A DNA stretch of 32,724 bases from an uncultured Alphaproteobacteria bacterium. GTDB lineage: Bacteria > Pseudomonadota > Alphaproteobacteria > UBA7887. Under the pieces are notes generated by a model, which did no database searches, was not told where the DNA came from, and was given only the letters and a program-made list of their open reading frames with translations. This document shows positions 14,217 to 21,997 of the stretch, piece after piece. Made by a program: the position numbers and the translations under genes. The stretch spans positions 1-32,724 of the forward strand of contig CACETT010000013.1 in the NCBI GenBank assembly GCA_902562525.1, written 5' to 3'. The stretch's first letter is position 1. The number at the start of each line of letters is the position of its first letter.

Positions 14217-14978
14217 ATGACTGGCATACAGGAATTTCGGAAAAAGATGGATTCAGGAGGTCAGTGTTTGGGCCCAAGTATAACCCTTAAGGACCCAGTT
14301 ATTGCCGAGGCGCTCGGTCCGGGTTCGGATTTTATATGGATAGATACGGAACATAGTCCCATGACCATAGAAACGGTTGCGGCGCATTTACTCGGAGCGA
14401 GGGCGTGCAATAAAGCGGCGTTAGTAAGGGTACCGGGAAGTTCTACAGAAAGCATTAAGCCCATCCTAGATTCAGGTATTGATGGTATAATTGTTCCGCA
14501 GGTGACCAGCGTTGATGAAGTAAGGAAGGTCGTGGCGGATTGTCGGTATCCCCCAACTGGGAAACGGGGATTTGGGCCCCGACGGGGGACGGATTATGGG
14601 CGTAAATCACTAGATCAATATTTGGCGGAATCTCGTGAAGACTTATTTGTTGCAGTGATGCTTGAGCATCAAAATGCTGTTCGAGACATAGAAGAAATTG
14701 TCAACGTTCCCGGGTTAGATTCAGTTGTTATTGGGACCATGGATTTAAGCGGTTCATTGGGACACCTTGGCGATCGGGACCACCCCGCGGTCGTTTCAGC
14801 TATACAAACGGTTATTGATGCGGCTCGACGGAAGAATATTTATGTCGGCATGGGACTCGGTTACGAACCAGAACTTGCCCGTCACTGGATGGCGCAGGGA
14901 GTGCAGTGGATGCAGTTTGGTTGTGATTATGAGTATATCGTGCACGGGGCTTCACGGTTGTTTGATTCCGTTCGCTAA
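14217..14978 (+). CDS. HpcH/HpaI-family class II aldolase
   Basis: 253 aa from ATG 14217, preferred over the track start GTG 14181 because GGGAGAG stands 7-8 nt upstream and the family begins near here. Active-site residues of HpcH (His45, Arg70, Glu149, Asp175) are matched one position later: His46 in IDTEHSP, Arg71 in LVRVPGS, Glu150 in MLEHQNA and Asp176 in GTMDLSG. GIDGIIVPQVTSVDEV and GKRGFGPRRGTDYG are also standard. The enzyme splits 2-oxo-3-deoxy acids, for example 2-oxo-3-deoxy-rhamnonate or 4-hydroxy-2-oxoheptanedioate, to pyruvate plus an aldehyde with Mg or Mn. Together with the lactonase and the dehydratase homologue this suggests sugar-acid breakdown. Confidence 0.9.
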   Translation: MTGIQEFRKKMDSGGQCLGPSITLKDPVIAEALGPGSDFIWIDTEHSPMTIETVAAHLLGARACNKAALVRVPGSSTESIKPILDSGIDGIIVPQVTSVDEVRKVVADCRYPPTGKRGFGPRRGTDYGRKSLDQYLAESREDLFVAVMLEHQNAVRDIEEIVNVPGLDSVVIGTMDLSGSLGHLGDRDHPAVVSAIQTVIDAARRKNIYVGMGLGYEPELARHWMAQGVQWMQFGCDYEYIVHGASRLFDSVR

Positions 14979-15013
14979 GTTCTAGGTAGCCAAATGTTAA
15001 TCTAGTTTCATCT

Positions 15014-16168
15014 TTATTCCACTTGATGCGCCTTTAGCACCTCTTGATCGAACTCAACGCCAAGCCCGGGGCCACTGGGGGGAGTGATATAGCCATTCTC
15101 AAAGACCAGGGGTTCTTTGAAAATTTTCTTGTGCAGCGGACCCATATTAGCTTCCTGTATTAAGAAGTTTGGAGAAGAGACATCGAGCTGTATTGCAGCA
15201 GCAAAAACAACCGGCCCACAATACATATGGGGCGCTATCATTGCATAATGGGCTTCCGCCATACCCGCAATTTTCTTTGCTTCAGTGATCCCACCACACT
15301 GCCCTACATCAAGCTGAAGAATTTGGGCAGCTTGTTTTTCCAAGACTTCAGAAAACTCATATTTTGTTACCAGGCGCTCCCCGGTAGCTATGGGTATGTT
15401 GGTGTGGGCAGCAATACGAGCCATCTCACTTATATTTTCCGGCATAATTGGTTCCTCAAACCAAAATGGGTGGTAAGGCTCCAAGTAGTGGGCAACTCGA
15501 ATAGCACTGTAAGTTGGCATCTGGCCATGCGTCCCTATGGCGACCTCCAACCGATTACCAACAGCATCTCGTATACTCTGGAAAATTTTTGCTGCATGCT
15601 CAATTTTCCACAAAGGAATATCACGGATAGGATGTAAGGGCATAAATGGATCTAACTTACATGCCGTATTACCTTCTTCCAGTAATTGAAGTGCAACTTC
15701 ACCAGCTTTCTCCGGATGTTTGTCGAAATCAATATCGGGCATGTAAGCATAAGCACGAAGCTTTTTGTGATACTGGCCACCCAATAATTGATAGATAGGT
15801 AAATTAGCCACTTTACCTTTAATATCCCAAAGTGCCATGTCGATAGCACTGATAGCTGGGGTGGCATATAAACTTGGATGTCGCAAATCATGCCAGGTTC
15901 CGTACATCTTATCCCAGATTAATTCTGTATTAAGGGGATCTTCCCCAAGGACAATTTGACCCACTAACTCCTTAACTAGGTTGACTTGAGATTTGAGATC
16001 CTCGAGGCGGCCCGAAAATGCACTCCCAGCGATGCGTTCCCCTATACCCGTAATTCCTTCATCAGTTAGCAACTCTATGAAAAGAAAATACCTGCCCCCA
16101 ACATATTTTTCCTCACCTACGGGCTTTTCCGCTTCCACCACTGTGGTGTTTACGCCTGTTACTTTCAC
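15014..16168 (-). CDS. Mandelate racemase/muconate lactonizing (enolase superfamily) sugar-acid dehydratase homologue
   Basis: 384 aa with GTG start at 16168 and a purine-rich RBS (GGAGGGGG). The capping domain has EGITGIGERIAG and SAIDMALWDIKGK. The barrel aligns with D-galactonate dehydratase: Glu238 (FEEP), Glu264 (ATGER) and His314 (IAPHMYCGP) at the same 26 and 50-residue spacings as Glu209, Glu235 and His285 of the E. coli enzyme, and His214 matches His185. The first metal ligand, Asp183 in that enzyme, is Gly212 here (IGTHGQ). The protein is probably an acid-sugar dehydratase or relative, but metal binding may differ. It converges on the aldolase gene and lies 51 bp downstream of the SDR gene. 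Confidence 0.87.
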   Translation of the reverse strand: MKVTGVNTTVVEAEKPVGEEKYVGGRYFLFIELLTDEGITGIGERIAGSAFSGRLEDLKSQVNLVKELVGQIVLGEDPLNTELIWDKMYGTWHDLRHPSLYATPAISAIDMALWDIKGKVANLPIYQLLGGQYHKKLRAYAYMPDIDFDKHPEKAGEVALQLLEEGNTACKLDPFMPLHPIRDIPLWKIEHAAKIFQSIRDAVGNRLEVAIGTHGQMPTYSAIRVAHYLEPYHPFWFEEPIMPENISEMARIAAHTNIPIATGERLVTKYEFSEVLEKQAAQILQLDVGQCGGITEAKKIAGMAEAHYAMIAPHMYCGPVVFAAAIQLDVSSPNFLIQEANMGPLHKKIFKEPLVFENGYITPPSGPGLGVEFDQEVLKAHQVE

Positions 16169-16219
16169 TTTTCGCCCCCTCCGCCAAATTCTCCCAGTAG
16201 AACATTACCGACCTTTCAC

Positions 16220-17047
16220 CTACCACATCACACCGCCACCAGTATTCATATCCTGACCAGTTATATTTGGTGAATCTTCTGAGGCCAAGAACACTGCCAT
16301 ACGAGCAGCATCATCTGGCCCTGAACCCTTGTCCACATAGTCCTCATCCGCACACCATCTCCCAGCCAATACTTGGTTGGAATTTTTCGCTGTAAGATTC
16401 CGTCTGAAACCCTCCTCATCAAAATCCTTATTCATATATTCCGCCCGCGCTCTAATAAGTTCTACAGTTCGGTCTTCATGCCCCCCCGGACATATGGCGT
16501 TAACAGTAATGTTGTAACGCCCAACATCCGCAGCCAAAGTCCGCGTAAAGCCAATCACGCCCATTTTTGATGTTGCATAAGGAGTTCTATGAGAGAGAGG
16601 CTGCTTTCCTGTGCCAGAGCTAAAATTGATAATTTTCCCCGAACGCTTGCGGATCATCTCCGGAAGAACTGCCTTACAACAGAGAAAAAGTGAATCGAGG
16701 TTAATATCTAGTGTTTGTTTCCATTCAGCTAGACTCATATCCCAAACGTCTTTCGTCGGCCCCGCAATCCCCACTACATTGGCCAGGATATCTATCGTGC
16801 CAAAATGGGCCATAGTATGATCAACCAACTCTTGCACTTGGTCTTCCTTCGACACGTCGGTTTGAGAGCAAAGAACTTTACCGCCCGCTTTTTCAATATC
16901 AGTACCCACCTGATTCTCTAGTTCACCAACTGGCAAAATATCGCAAATAGAAACGGAAGCTCCCTCTTTTGCAAAGCGTTTGGCAATTGCCTCTGCATGA
17001 CCACGACCCGCTCCTGTGATGAGAGCCACTTTCCCTTCTAATCTCAT
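16220..17047 (-). CDS. Short-chain dehydrogenase/reductase (SDR)
   Basis: 275 aa classical SDR with a good RBS (GAGGG, 7-8 nt). Catalytic residues are Ser144, Tyr157 and Lys161 (YATSK), with Asn116 in the helix after DIN. Asp36 at the end of beta-2 (SICDI) suggests NAD(H). The nucleotide motif reads TGAGRGHA instead of TGxxxGxG, so the third Gly is Ala, and the usual NNAG is changed to NVVGIAG. A longer loop near residues 188-230 includes several charged residues. The C-terminal TGQDMNTGGGVMW is typical. Likely an alcohol, hydroxy acid or sugar dehydrogenase, and transcribed just ahead of the dehydratase homologue. Confidence 0.88.
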   Translation of the reverse strand: MRLEGKVALITGAGRGHAEAIAKRFAKEGASVSICDILPVGELENQVGTDIEKAGGKVLCSQTDVSKEDQVQELVDHTMAHFGTIDILANVVGIAGPTKDVWDMSLAEWKQTLDINLDSLFLCCKAVLPEMIRKRSGKIINFSSGTGKQPLSHRTPYATSKMGVIGFTRTLAADVGRYNITVNAICPGGHEDRTVELIRARAEYMNKDFDEEGFRRNLTAKNSNQVLAGRWCADEDYVDKGSGPDDAARMAVFLASEDSPNITGQDMNTGGGVMW

Positions 17048-17108
17048 ATTTCATCCCTCTTATACATTTTTTGCTTTTGTCCTAATCAGGGCCATATCCG
17101 CGCAAACC

Positions 17109-17699
17109 CTACTTGCCACATCCTGAATTGGTAATGCCGTGAGACATTAAGGTATCACAAAATATTGCGCCTTCCAGCGTTGCTCTATCAAAATTGACCC
17201 CCGTCAATACAGCGGCAGAGAAATTAACCTTTTGTAGCGACGCCCCATGTAAGTTTGCCTCCGATAGGTCGGCGCCCTCGAGGTTAGCATTCTGGAGATT
17301 GGCAAAACCAAAACTTGCGCCCAGTGATTCCACTTCCTGCATATTGGATTCGGAAAGGTTAGCAAAGCTAAAATTCGCATCTCCCAAAACAGCTCGTCTA
17401 AAATTAGCCCCTTGTAAACTCGCTCCCCAAAGATCCGCCCCAGTTAAGTTTGTTTCCTCTAATCGTGCCCCATCCAACTTGGCTCCACCAAGGCGAGCTT
17501 TTTGAAGCATGCTGCCAACCAGATCCGCCCCACGCAATTTAGCCTCTCGCAAATCTGCCCCCCTCAAATCACACTCCCGACAGGAATTTTTCTCTAGAAG
17601 TTGCTCTAGGTCTCCCTCGTCGAAGGCCCAGCACCTTCCACCAACTATGTTCGGGACTGTTAAAATTAAAATAAGAGCAGCCAAGGATAACAAGGGCAT
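17109..17699 (-). CDS. Secreted pentapeptide-repeat protein
   Basis: 196 aa. A signal peptide (MPLLSLAALILILTVPNIVGG) is followed by a short acidic helix and then about 25 consecutive A(D/N)LxG-type pentapeptides from about residue 43 to 178 (CDLRGADLREAKLRGADL and so on). These should form a right-handed quadrilateral beta-helix. The last part (FCDTLMSHGITNSGCGK) has two Cys, and two more lie before the repeats (NSCRECDL), which hints at disulphide caps. The role is unknown. Cytosolic members such as Qnr mimic DNA, but an exported one would not act on gyrase. ATG 17699 has no clear RBS. Divergent from the MBL-fold gene. Confidence 0.85.
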   Translation of the reverse strand: MPLLSLAALILILTVPNIVGGRCWAFDEGDLEQLLEKNSCRECDLRGADLREAKLRGADLVGSMLQKARLGGAKLDGARLEETNLTGADLWGASLQGANFRRAVLGDANFSFANLSESNMQEVESLGASFGFANLQNANLEGADLSEANLHGASLQKVNFSAAVLTGVNFDRATLEGAIFCDTLMSHGITNSGCGK

Positions 17700-17718
17700 T
17701 ACATCACAAGATTTTTGT

Positions 17719-17748
17719 TTGAACCACTGCTTTACAGAATTCTATAAT
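17719..17748 (+). promoter_or_regulatory. Sigma70-type promoter for the MBL-fold/ligase operon
   Basis: TTGAAC (17719-17724) and a perfect TATAAT (17743-17748) are separated by 18 bp, about 100 bp before the MBL-fold start. This is the best matched promoter I could find in the window. It also lies just upstream of the divergent pentapeptide gene. Confidence 0.55.
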
Positions 17749-17761
17749 AAGATCACAAGAA

Positions 17762-17788
17762 ATGAGCATATTCTATGGTATTGCTCAT
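17762..17788 (+). promoter_or_regulatory. Inverted repeat just after the promoter, candidate operator
   Basis: Arms ATGAGCA (17762-17768) and TGCTCAT (17782-17788) are perfect inverse copies with a 13-nt spacer. They lie about 14-40 bp after the -10 box, over the expected start of the transcript. The position suits a repressor operator or an mRNA leader hairpin. No regulator gene is adjacent. Confidence 0.4.
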
Positions 17789-17850
17789 AGTATAAGCAGA
17801 CATTGTCTAATTTCGAACCAAAGATACTCGCAAAACCAGGATGAAAACTG

Positions 17851-18537
17851 ATGGCCGTCGATTATGAAATTATTGTCCAGGGGAACAATCTGAGACTACA
17901 AAATGGCTTTCTTGGACTGGCCAACGCAACCCTTATAACCTGCGATTCTGGGCCCATACTTTTTGATGTGGGCCATTATTGTAACCGCTCCACCCTACTA
18001 AATAACCTCAAAAAACGTGGCATGAAGCCATCCGACATAAAACTTGTATTTTTATCACACCTACATTTTGATCACTGTAATAATGTGGATCTTTTCCCTC
18101 ATGCAAAAGTTTTAGTGAGCGCCAAAGAGTGGGCCTATGTGGATGCGCCCCACAAAGAGGATCTATACATTCCCTGGATGATCAAGGAACAGCTTAAGAA
18201 ACACGACGTCACCTTGATCGACGGAGAACACGAAATAACAAAAGGAGTGAGCTATTTCCCGGCACCGGGCCATACGCCAGGCTCTTTTGGCGTACAGCTC
18301 GATACTGAGGAAAATGGCTGCGTTGTATTAGCAGGTGACTCCCTAAAGTACCCGAAAGAGGCGATAACCGGGGAATGTGATATGGCCTTCGGCACCACGG
18401 AGTCGGGCACCAACACTATTTCGCGCATTCTCAAAACCGCTGACCGGATAGTTCCCGGCCATTTCCCCGAACTTGTAAAGCAGAATGGGCGATTCACCTG
18501 GAAAGATACTGCTGAACTCTCCTTGGTAATACGGTAA
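17851..18537 (+). CDS. Metallo-beta-lactamase-fold hydrolase (lactonase-like)
   Basis: 228 aa. The metal-binding set is complete: His70-Leu-His72-Phe-Asp74-His75 (SHLHFDHC), His141 (APGHTPGS), Asp163 (LAGDSLK) and His204 (VPGHFPE). The order and sizes resemble N-acyl-homoserine-lactone lactonases of the AiiA/AttM type (SHLHFDH, then a TPGHSPG-like motif), but glyoxalase II-like or other thioester hydrolases cannot be excluded. AGGA lies 9 nt before ATG 17851. It is the first gene of an operon with an acyl-CoA ligase starting 20 bp after its stop. The pairing suggests ring-opening or ester cleavage followed by CoA activation of the acid, which is inference. Confidence 0.82.
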   Translation: MAVDYEIIVQGNNLRLQNGFLGLANATLITCDSGPILFDVGHYCNRSTLLNNLKKRGMKPSDIKLVFLSHLHFDHCNNVDLFPHAKVLVSAKEWAYVDAPHKEDLYIPWMIKEQLKKHDVTLIDGEHEITKGVSYFPAPGHTPGSFGVQLDTEENGCVVLAGDSLKYPKEAITGECDMAFGTTESGTNTISRILKTADRIVPGHFPELVKQNGRFTWKDTAELSLVIR

Positions 18538-18557
18538 AACAGACCTATGACACACTC

Positions 18558-20108
18558 ATGCAACTGATTGATTTTTTTGACCGCGGCGTCCAAATCGCCC
18601 CTGACCGAAAAGCTTTCATAGACGCTGATAATGAATTTACCTACCTAAATGCCCAACAGCGATCCTACCAAGTTGCTAACGGCTTAATAAAAGCCGGAAT
18701 ACAGCCCGGGGAATCGGTGGCTATTTACTGTCCCAATAACGCTTTAGCCTTTATCTGTATCTTAGGAATTCTGCGTGCTGGTGCAGTGTACGTTAATTTA
18801 AACGCACTTAGCCCACTAGAAGAAAATATTTTTGTATTACAAGACCGCGACGCGAAATATCTTTTCATCCATAGCAATTTTGAGTCTCATCTGAGCAAAA
18901 TCACGAAAAGTACACCTACGCTAGCTGGCTTCACTGGCATCGATAAAAAAATAGAATGCTCACTATCCTTAATGGAGTGGATGGCGGAATTCCCACCTGA
19001 ATGCCCCCATATTGAAAGAGGCGAAGATGACGTTGCCTGCCTCTTTTCAACAAGTGGCACCACAGGCCGGTCCAAAGCATCTCAACTTACTAATAAAGTC
19101 ATAGAAACTATGATTGTTAATGCTAATCATGCAATGCCTTTCAACACTGCTCCTGTACACCTAATCGCTGCACCCTTTACCCATGCGGCAGGGCTCGCCG
19201 CCCTCTGGCTATTTCCTCTCGGCGCGACAAATGTAATCATAACACGAGCTGATCCCCTTCAAATCATGGAAGCCATTGAACGGCACAAAGTTAACGTCCT
19301 CTTTCTGCCGCCTACTGTTATCTACATGATGCTTACACACCCACAGGTCAACACGTTTGACTACGGCTCACTTCGTTATTTGATCTATGGGGCAGCCCCC
19401 ATGTCAGTGGATAAATTGCACCAAGCTATGGACATTTTCGGTCCCGTCTTGACCCAACTGTATGGGCAGGCTGAGGCGCCTATGATGTGTAGCCTCATGA
19501 CACCTTCCGAACACACACTGTGGTTGAAAGAAGGGAAACTCGAACGTCTAGCGAGTTGTGGGCGCCCATGCTTGCGAACGACCCTGGCCATAATGGATGA
19601 TACGGGAAACTTACTGGGGCCAGATGAAATTGGCGAAATTGTCGTAAGAGGAGATTTGGTAACACCCGGCTATTATAAAAATCCCTCCGCCACACAAGAG
19701 GTCAGAGCTTTCAATTGGCACCACACGGGGGACGTAGGGAAAACTGATGAGGAAGGTTATTTGTACATTGTTGACAGAAAAAACGACATGATCATTTCTG
19801 GCGGATTTAATATTTACCCAGCTGAAATAGAACAGGCGCTACTATCGCTTCCTCAAATACAAGATTGTGCAGTGGTTGGAATCCCCGACGAAAAATGGGG
19901 CGAAGCTGTAACAGCTGTAATAGAAGTGATCCCTGGCCAAACATTGGTAAAGTCAGCGGCTCTCGAGCACTGCCGTAGCCGACTTGGTGGAGTAAAAACT
20001 CCTAAAACTATAGTCGTATGGGACCAACTCCCACGCAGTCCCGTCGGAAAAGTCCTCCGGAGAGAAATTAGAGAGAGCTTTTGGAGAGGGCGTAACCGCC
20101 AGATTTAA
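18558..20108 (+). CDS. Acyl-CoA ligase (AMP-dependent synthetase)
   Basis: 516 aa, a full-length ANL-superfamily enzyme forming acyl-AMP then acyl-CoA. Core motifs present: A3 loop STSGTTGRSKASQLT (the usual PKG is SKA), A5 YGQAEAPM, A7 HTGDVGKTDEEGYLYIVDRKND, A8 ISGGFNIYPAEIE, and A10 RSPVGKVLRRE with the catalytic Lys. The closest type is the fatty-acid or aryl-acid CoA ligase group, but the substrate is not readable. The start ATG 18558 has a poor RBS. Expression may depend on the MBL gene 20 bp upstream. Its TAA shares bases with the oppositely directed ccmI stop. Confidence 0.9.
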   Translation: MQLIDFFDRGVQIAPDRKAFIDADNEFTYLNAQQRSYQVANGLIKAGIQPGESVAIYCPNNALAFICILGILRAGAVYVNLNALSPLEENIFVLQDRDAKYLFIHSNFESHLSKITKSTPTLAGFTGIDKKIECSLSLMEWMAEFPPECPHIERGEDDVACLFSTSGTTGRSKASQLTNKVIETMIVNANHAMPFNTAPVHLIAAPFTHAAGLAALWLFPLGATNVIITRADPLQIMEAIERHKVNVLFLPPTVIYMMLTHPQVNTFDYGSLRYLIYGAAPMSVDKLHQAMDIFGPVLTQLYGQAEAPMMCSLMTPSEHTLWLKEGKLERLASCGRPCLRTTLAIMDDTGNLLGPDEIGEIVVRGDLVTPGYYKNPSATQEVRAFNWHHTGDVGKTDEEGYLYIVDRKNDMIISGGFNIYPAEIEQALLSLPQIQDCAVVGIPDEKWGEAVTAVIEVIPGQTLVKSAALEHCRSRLGGVKTPKTIVVWDQLPRSPVGKVLRREIRESFWRGRNRQI

Positions 20109-21520
20109 CCTCCTAACTCTCCTAATCTTCTCGTGACCTCTCGCGCATCAGGGCTATCAGGGGGAAGTAGGTTTAGCAAAGTCTCCCATAAGGTTCTGGC
20201 CTCATCAGTTCGCGATTCTTGGTAGGCCGCCAAACCCAGATACCAGAGGGCATCCATACGCTCGTTATCTAATTCAAGAATTTTCTGATAATTCATCTGG
20301 GTGATCTTGGGAACGGACCCATCTCCGGATCTCTCCAATGCGATTTGTGCTTGGGCCTCTAGTGCAACCACGTCACTAGGGCTTAGATCCAGGGCACGGC
20401 CATAAGCTTCTTCCGCCTCCGTCAACTCTCCTAATACCCGGCGTGCATTGCCTAATCTTTTCCAGCCTTCTATATCGTCTGGCGCAGACTCCAATCTATT
20501 TGCTAGCCGTTCCACCATTCCGCGGATCATCTCTCCTCTTTCATCCGCAGTCATCTGACCTGCAGCCTCTACCTGCTCCCTTGTCGGCCCAGGGACAGCA
20601 GTATCAGCCCTCTCTCCCTCCTCTTCATTAAGTTGTTCCGCTGTATGGTCCACAACTTCCGTGTTACTTGATCGGTCTAGTTTCTGAGCCAAGGCCTGCA
20701 AACGCATTCTCAATTCTGGCAACCAAATATCCTCCGAGCTTGAGTCGGACGCGAGGTCACTCCACACATCATAGGCCTGCTCAAGGGCACCGGCCTGCTC
20801 CCGTTCTAAGCCAACAAAGAATCTAGCTATCTTGTTTTTGGGGTCTAAACTCAGAACCCTCTCAAACTCGCCCCTGGCAGACGGTGTAACCCTCCCTTTT
20901 TGACTAACAACGATTGCTTGGGCCAAAGACATCAGCACATCGACATTATTAGGCGCAAGAACCGCAGCCTCCCGATACGCGCTAACAGCATCGCTGAAAC
21001 GCTCCATGAAAGCATATGTTCGTGCCAACAAAACCCAGCCTTCCAGATCCTCTGGGTTGTCTACAAGCCTCGCTGTTAAACTAGCCACAGCATTATCAAA
21101 CTCACTAGCCCCTATTTCACCATCCTCAGAAGCGACCCGCTCGACAAAAGGCTGATCCGCCATCAGCGGACTGCCTAATTGATAATATATAAACCCTGTC
21201 AGTATCGGGACCGTTACGCAAAGAATGATCAGTGAACCCCTAAACTGAGAAGATGAAGGGTTTTGCCCGTGACTTAGAAGATCTCGATTGCTACCTGCTG
21301 CCAATATCCTTCGCTCGATTTCTGTGCAGGAATTTTTATAGTCGCTCTCAGAAAGTACACCCCTTTTGTAATCTAACTCGACATCTTTTAGCTGCTCTCT
21401 ATAAACCACCAAATCATAGTCAGGCCGCAGCGGTACGGTTCCTTTTGTACGAATAAGTGGCCTACCCAAAAGAAAAACACTAACAACCACCATTGCCCCT
21501 AAGGCAAACCAGACAACCAT
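20105..21520 (-). CDS. ccmI: Cytochrome c biogenesis protein CcmI (CycH)
   Basis: 471 aa. Two membrane segments (about residues 3-19 and 95-115) frame a cytoplasmic helical part (VYREQLKDVELDYKRGVLSESDYKN), the classic CcmI-1 domain. The periplasmic part carries TPR units in two groups (about residues 150-260, LEGWVLLARTYAFMERFSDAVSAYREA, and 345-450, IEGWKRLGNARRVLGELTEAEEAYGRAL). CcmI presents apocytochrome c to the CcmFH haem-ligation complex. The stop TAA overlaps the ligase stop by 3 bp. It directly abuts ccmH (start right after the ccmH stop), so the last two genes of the operon are coupled. Confidence 0.92.
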   Translation of the reverse strand: MVVWFALGAMVVVSVFLLGRPLIRTKGTVPLRPDYDLVVYREQLKDVELDYKRGVLSESDYKNSCTEIERRILAAGSNRDLLSHGQNPSSSQFRGSLIILCVTVPILTGFIYYQLGSPLMADQPFVERVASEDGEIGASEFDNAVASLTARLVDNPEDLEGWVLLARTYAFMERFSDAVSAYREAAVLAPNNVDVLMSLAQAIVVSQKGRVTPSARGEFERVLSLDPKNKIARFFVGLEREQAGALEQAYDVWSDLASDSSSEDIWLPELRMRLQALAQKLDRSSNTEVVDHTAEQLNEEEGERADTAVPGPTREQVEAAGQMTADERGEMIRGMVERLANRLESAPDDIEGWKRLGNARRVLGELTEAEEAYGRALDLSPSDVVALEAQAQIALERSGDGSVPKITQMNYQKILELDNERMDALWYLGLAAYQESRTDEARTLWETLLNLLPPDSPDAREVTRRLGELGG

Positions 21521-21997
21521 TTAAACCCCACCTTCCTCATCTTTAATTAAGTCTTCAATGCGCCTCCGTTCGGCAGCAGAAAATTCACTTAACTCGGGCC
21601 GCTCACGGGAGACACCTCTCAACCAAAAAACGATAAAGATAAAAGCGAATAAAGTTATTATCAGTGGCCCAAACCAAAGCAAATAAGTTTGTGGTTTGAT
21701 AGGAGGTTTCAACAGAATAAAATCGCCATAGCGCTCTACCAGGAACTGCTTCACACTCAAATCCGAGTCACCTGCGGCCACTCGTTCCCGGACTAACACT
21801 CTTAAATCTTTAGCCAGATCTGCGTCAGAGTCAAAAACTGACTGATTTTGGCAAACTAAGCATCGGATCTCTTTGGCTAGTTCCCGCGCTCGTTCCTCTA
21901 AAATCGGGTCATCGAGAGGCGCATCCGTATCAAAGGCGTTGGCCTCAACAAATCCCCACAGGAAAAAGACAACAGCCCCGATTAGATAGTTTTTCAT
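21521..21997 (-). CDS. ccmH: Cytochrome c biogenesis protein CcmH (CycL)
   Basis: 158 aa. Signal peptide or first TM (about 1-21), then the periplasmic redox motif RCLVCQNQSV with Cys46 and Cys49, helical VERYGDFILLKPP, a second TM (about 103-125) and a cytosolic charged tail. It reduces the apocytochrome CxxCH thiols before haem attachment, working with CcmG, CcmF and CcmI. Its start overlaps the ccmG stop by 4 bp. Confidence 0.95.
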   Translation of the reverse strand: MKNYLIGAVVFFLWGFVEANAFDTDAPLDDPILEERARELAKEIRCLVCQNQSVFDSDADLAKDLRVLVRERVAAGDSDLSVKQFLVERYGDFILLKPPIKPQTYLLWFGPLIITLFAFIFIVFWLRGVSRERPELSEFSAAERRRIEDLIKDEEGGV

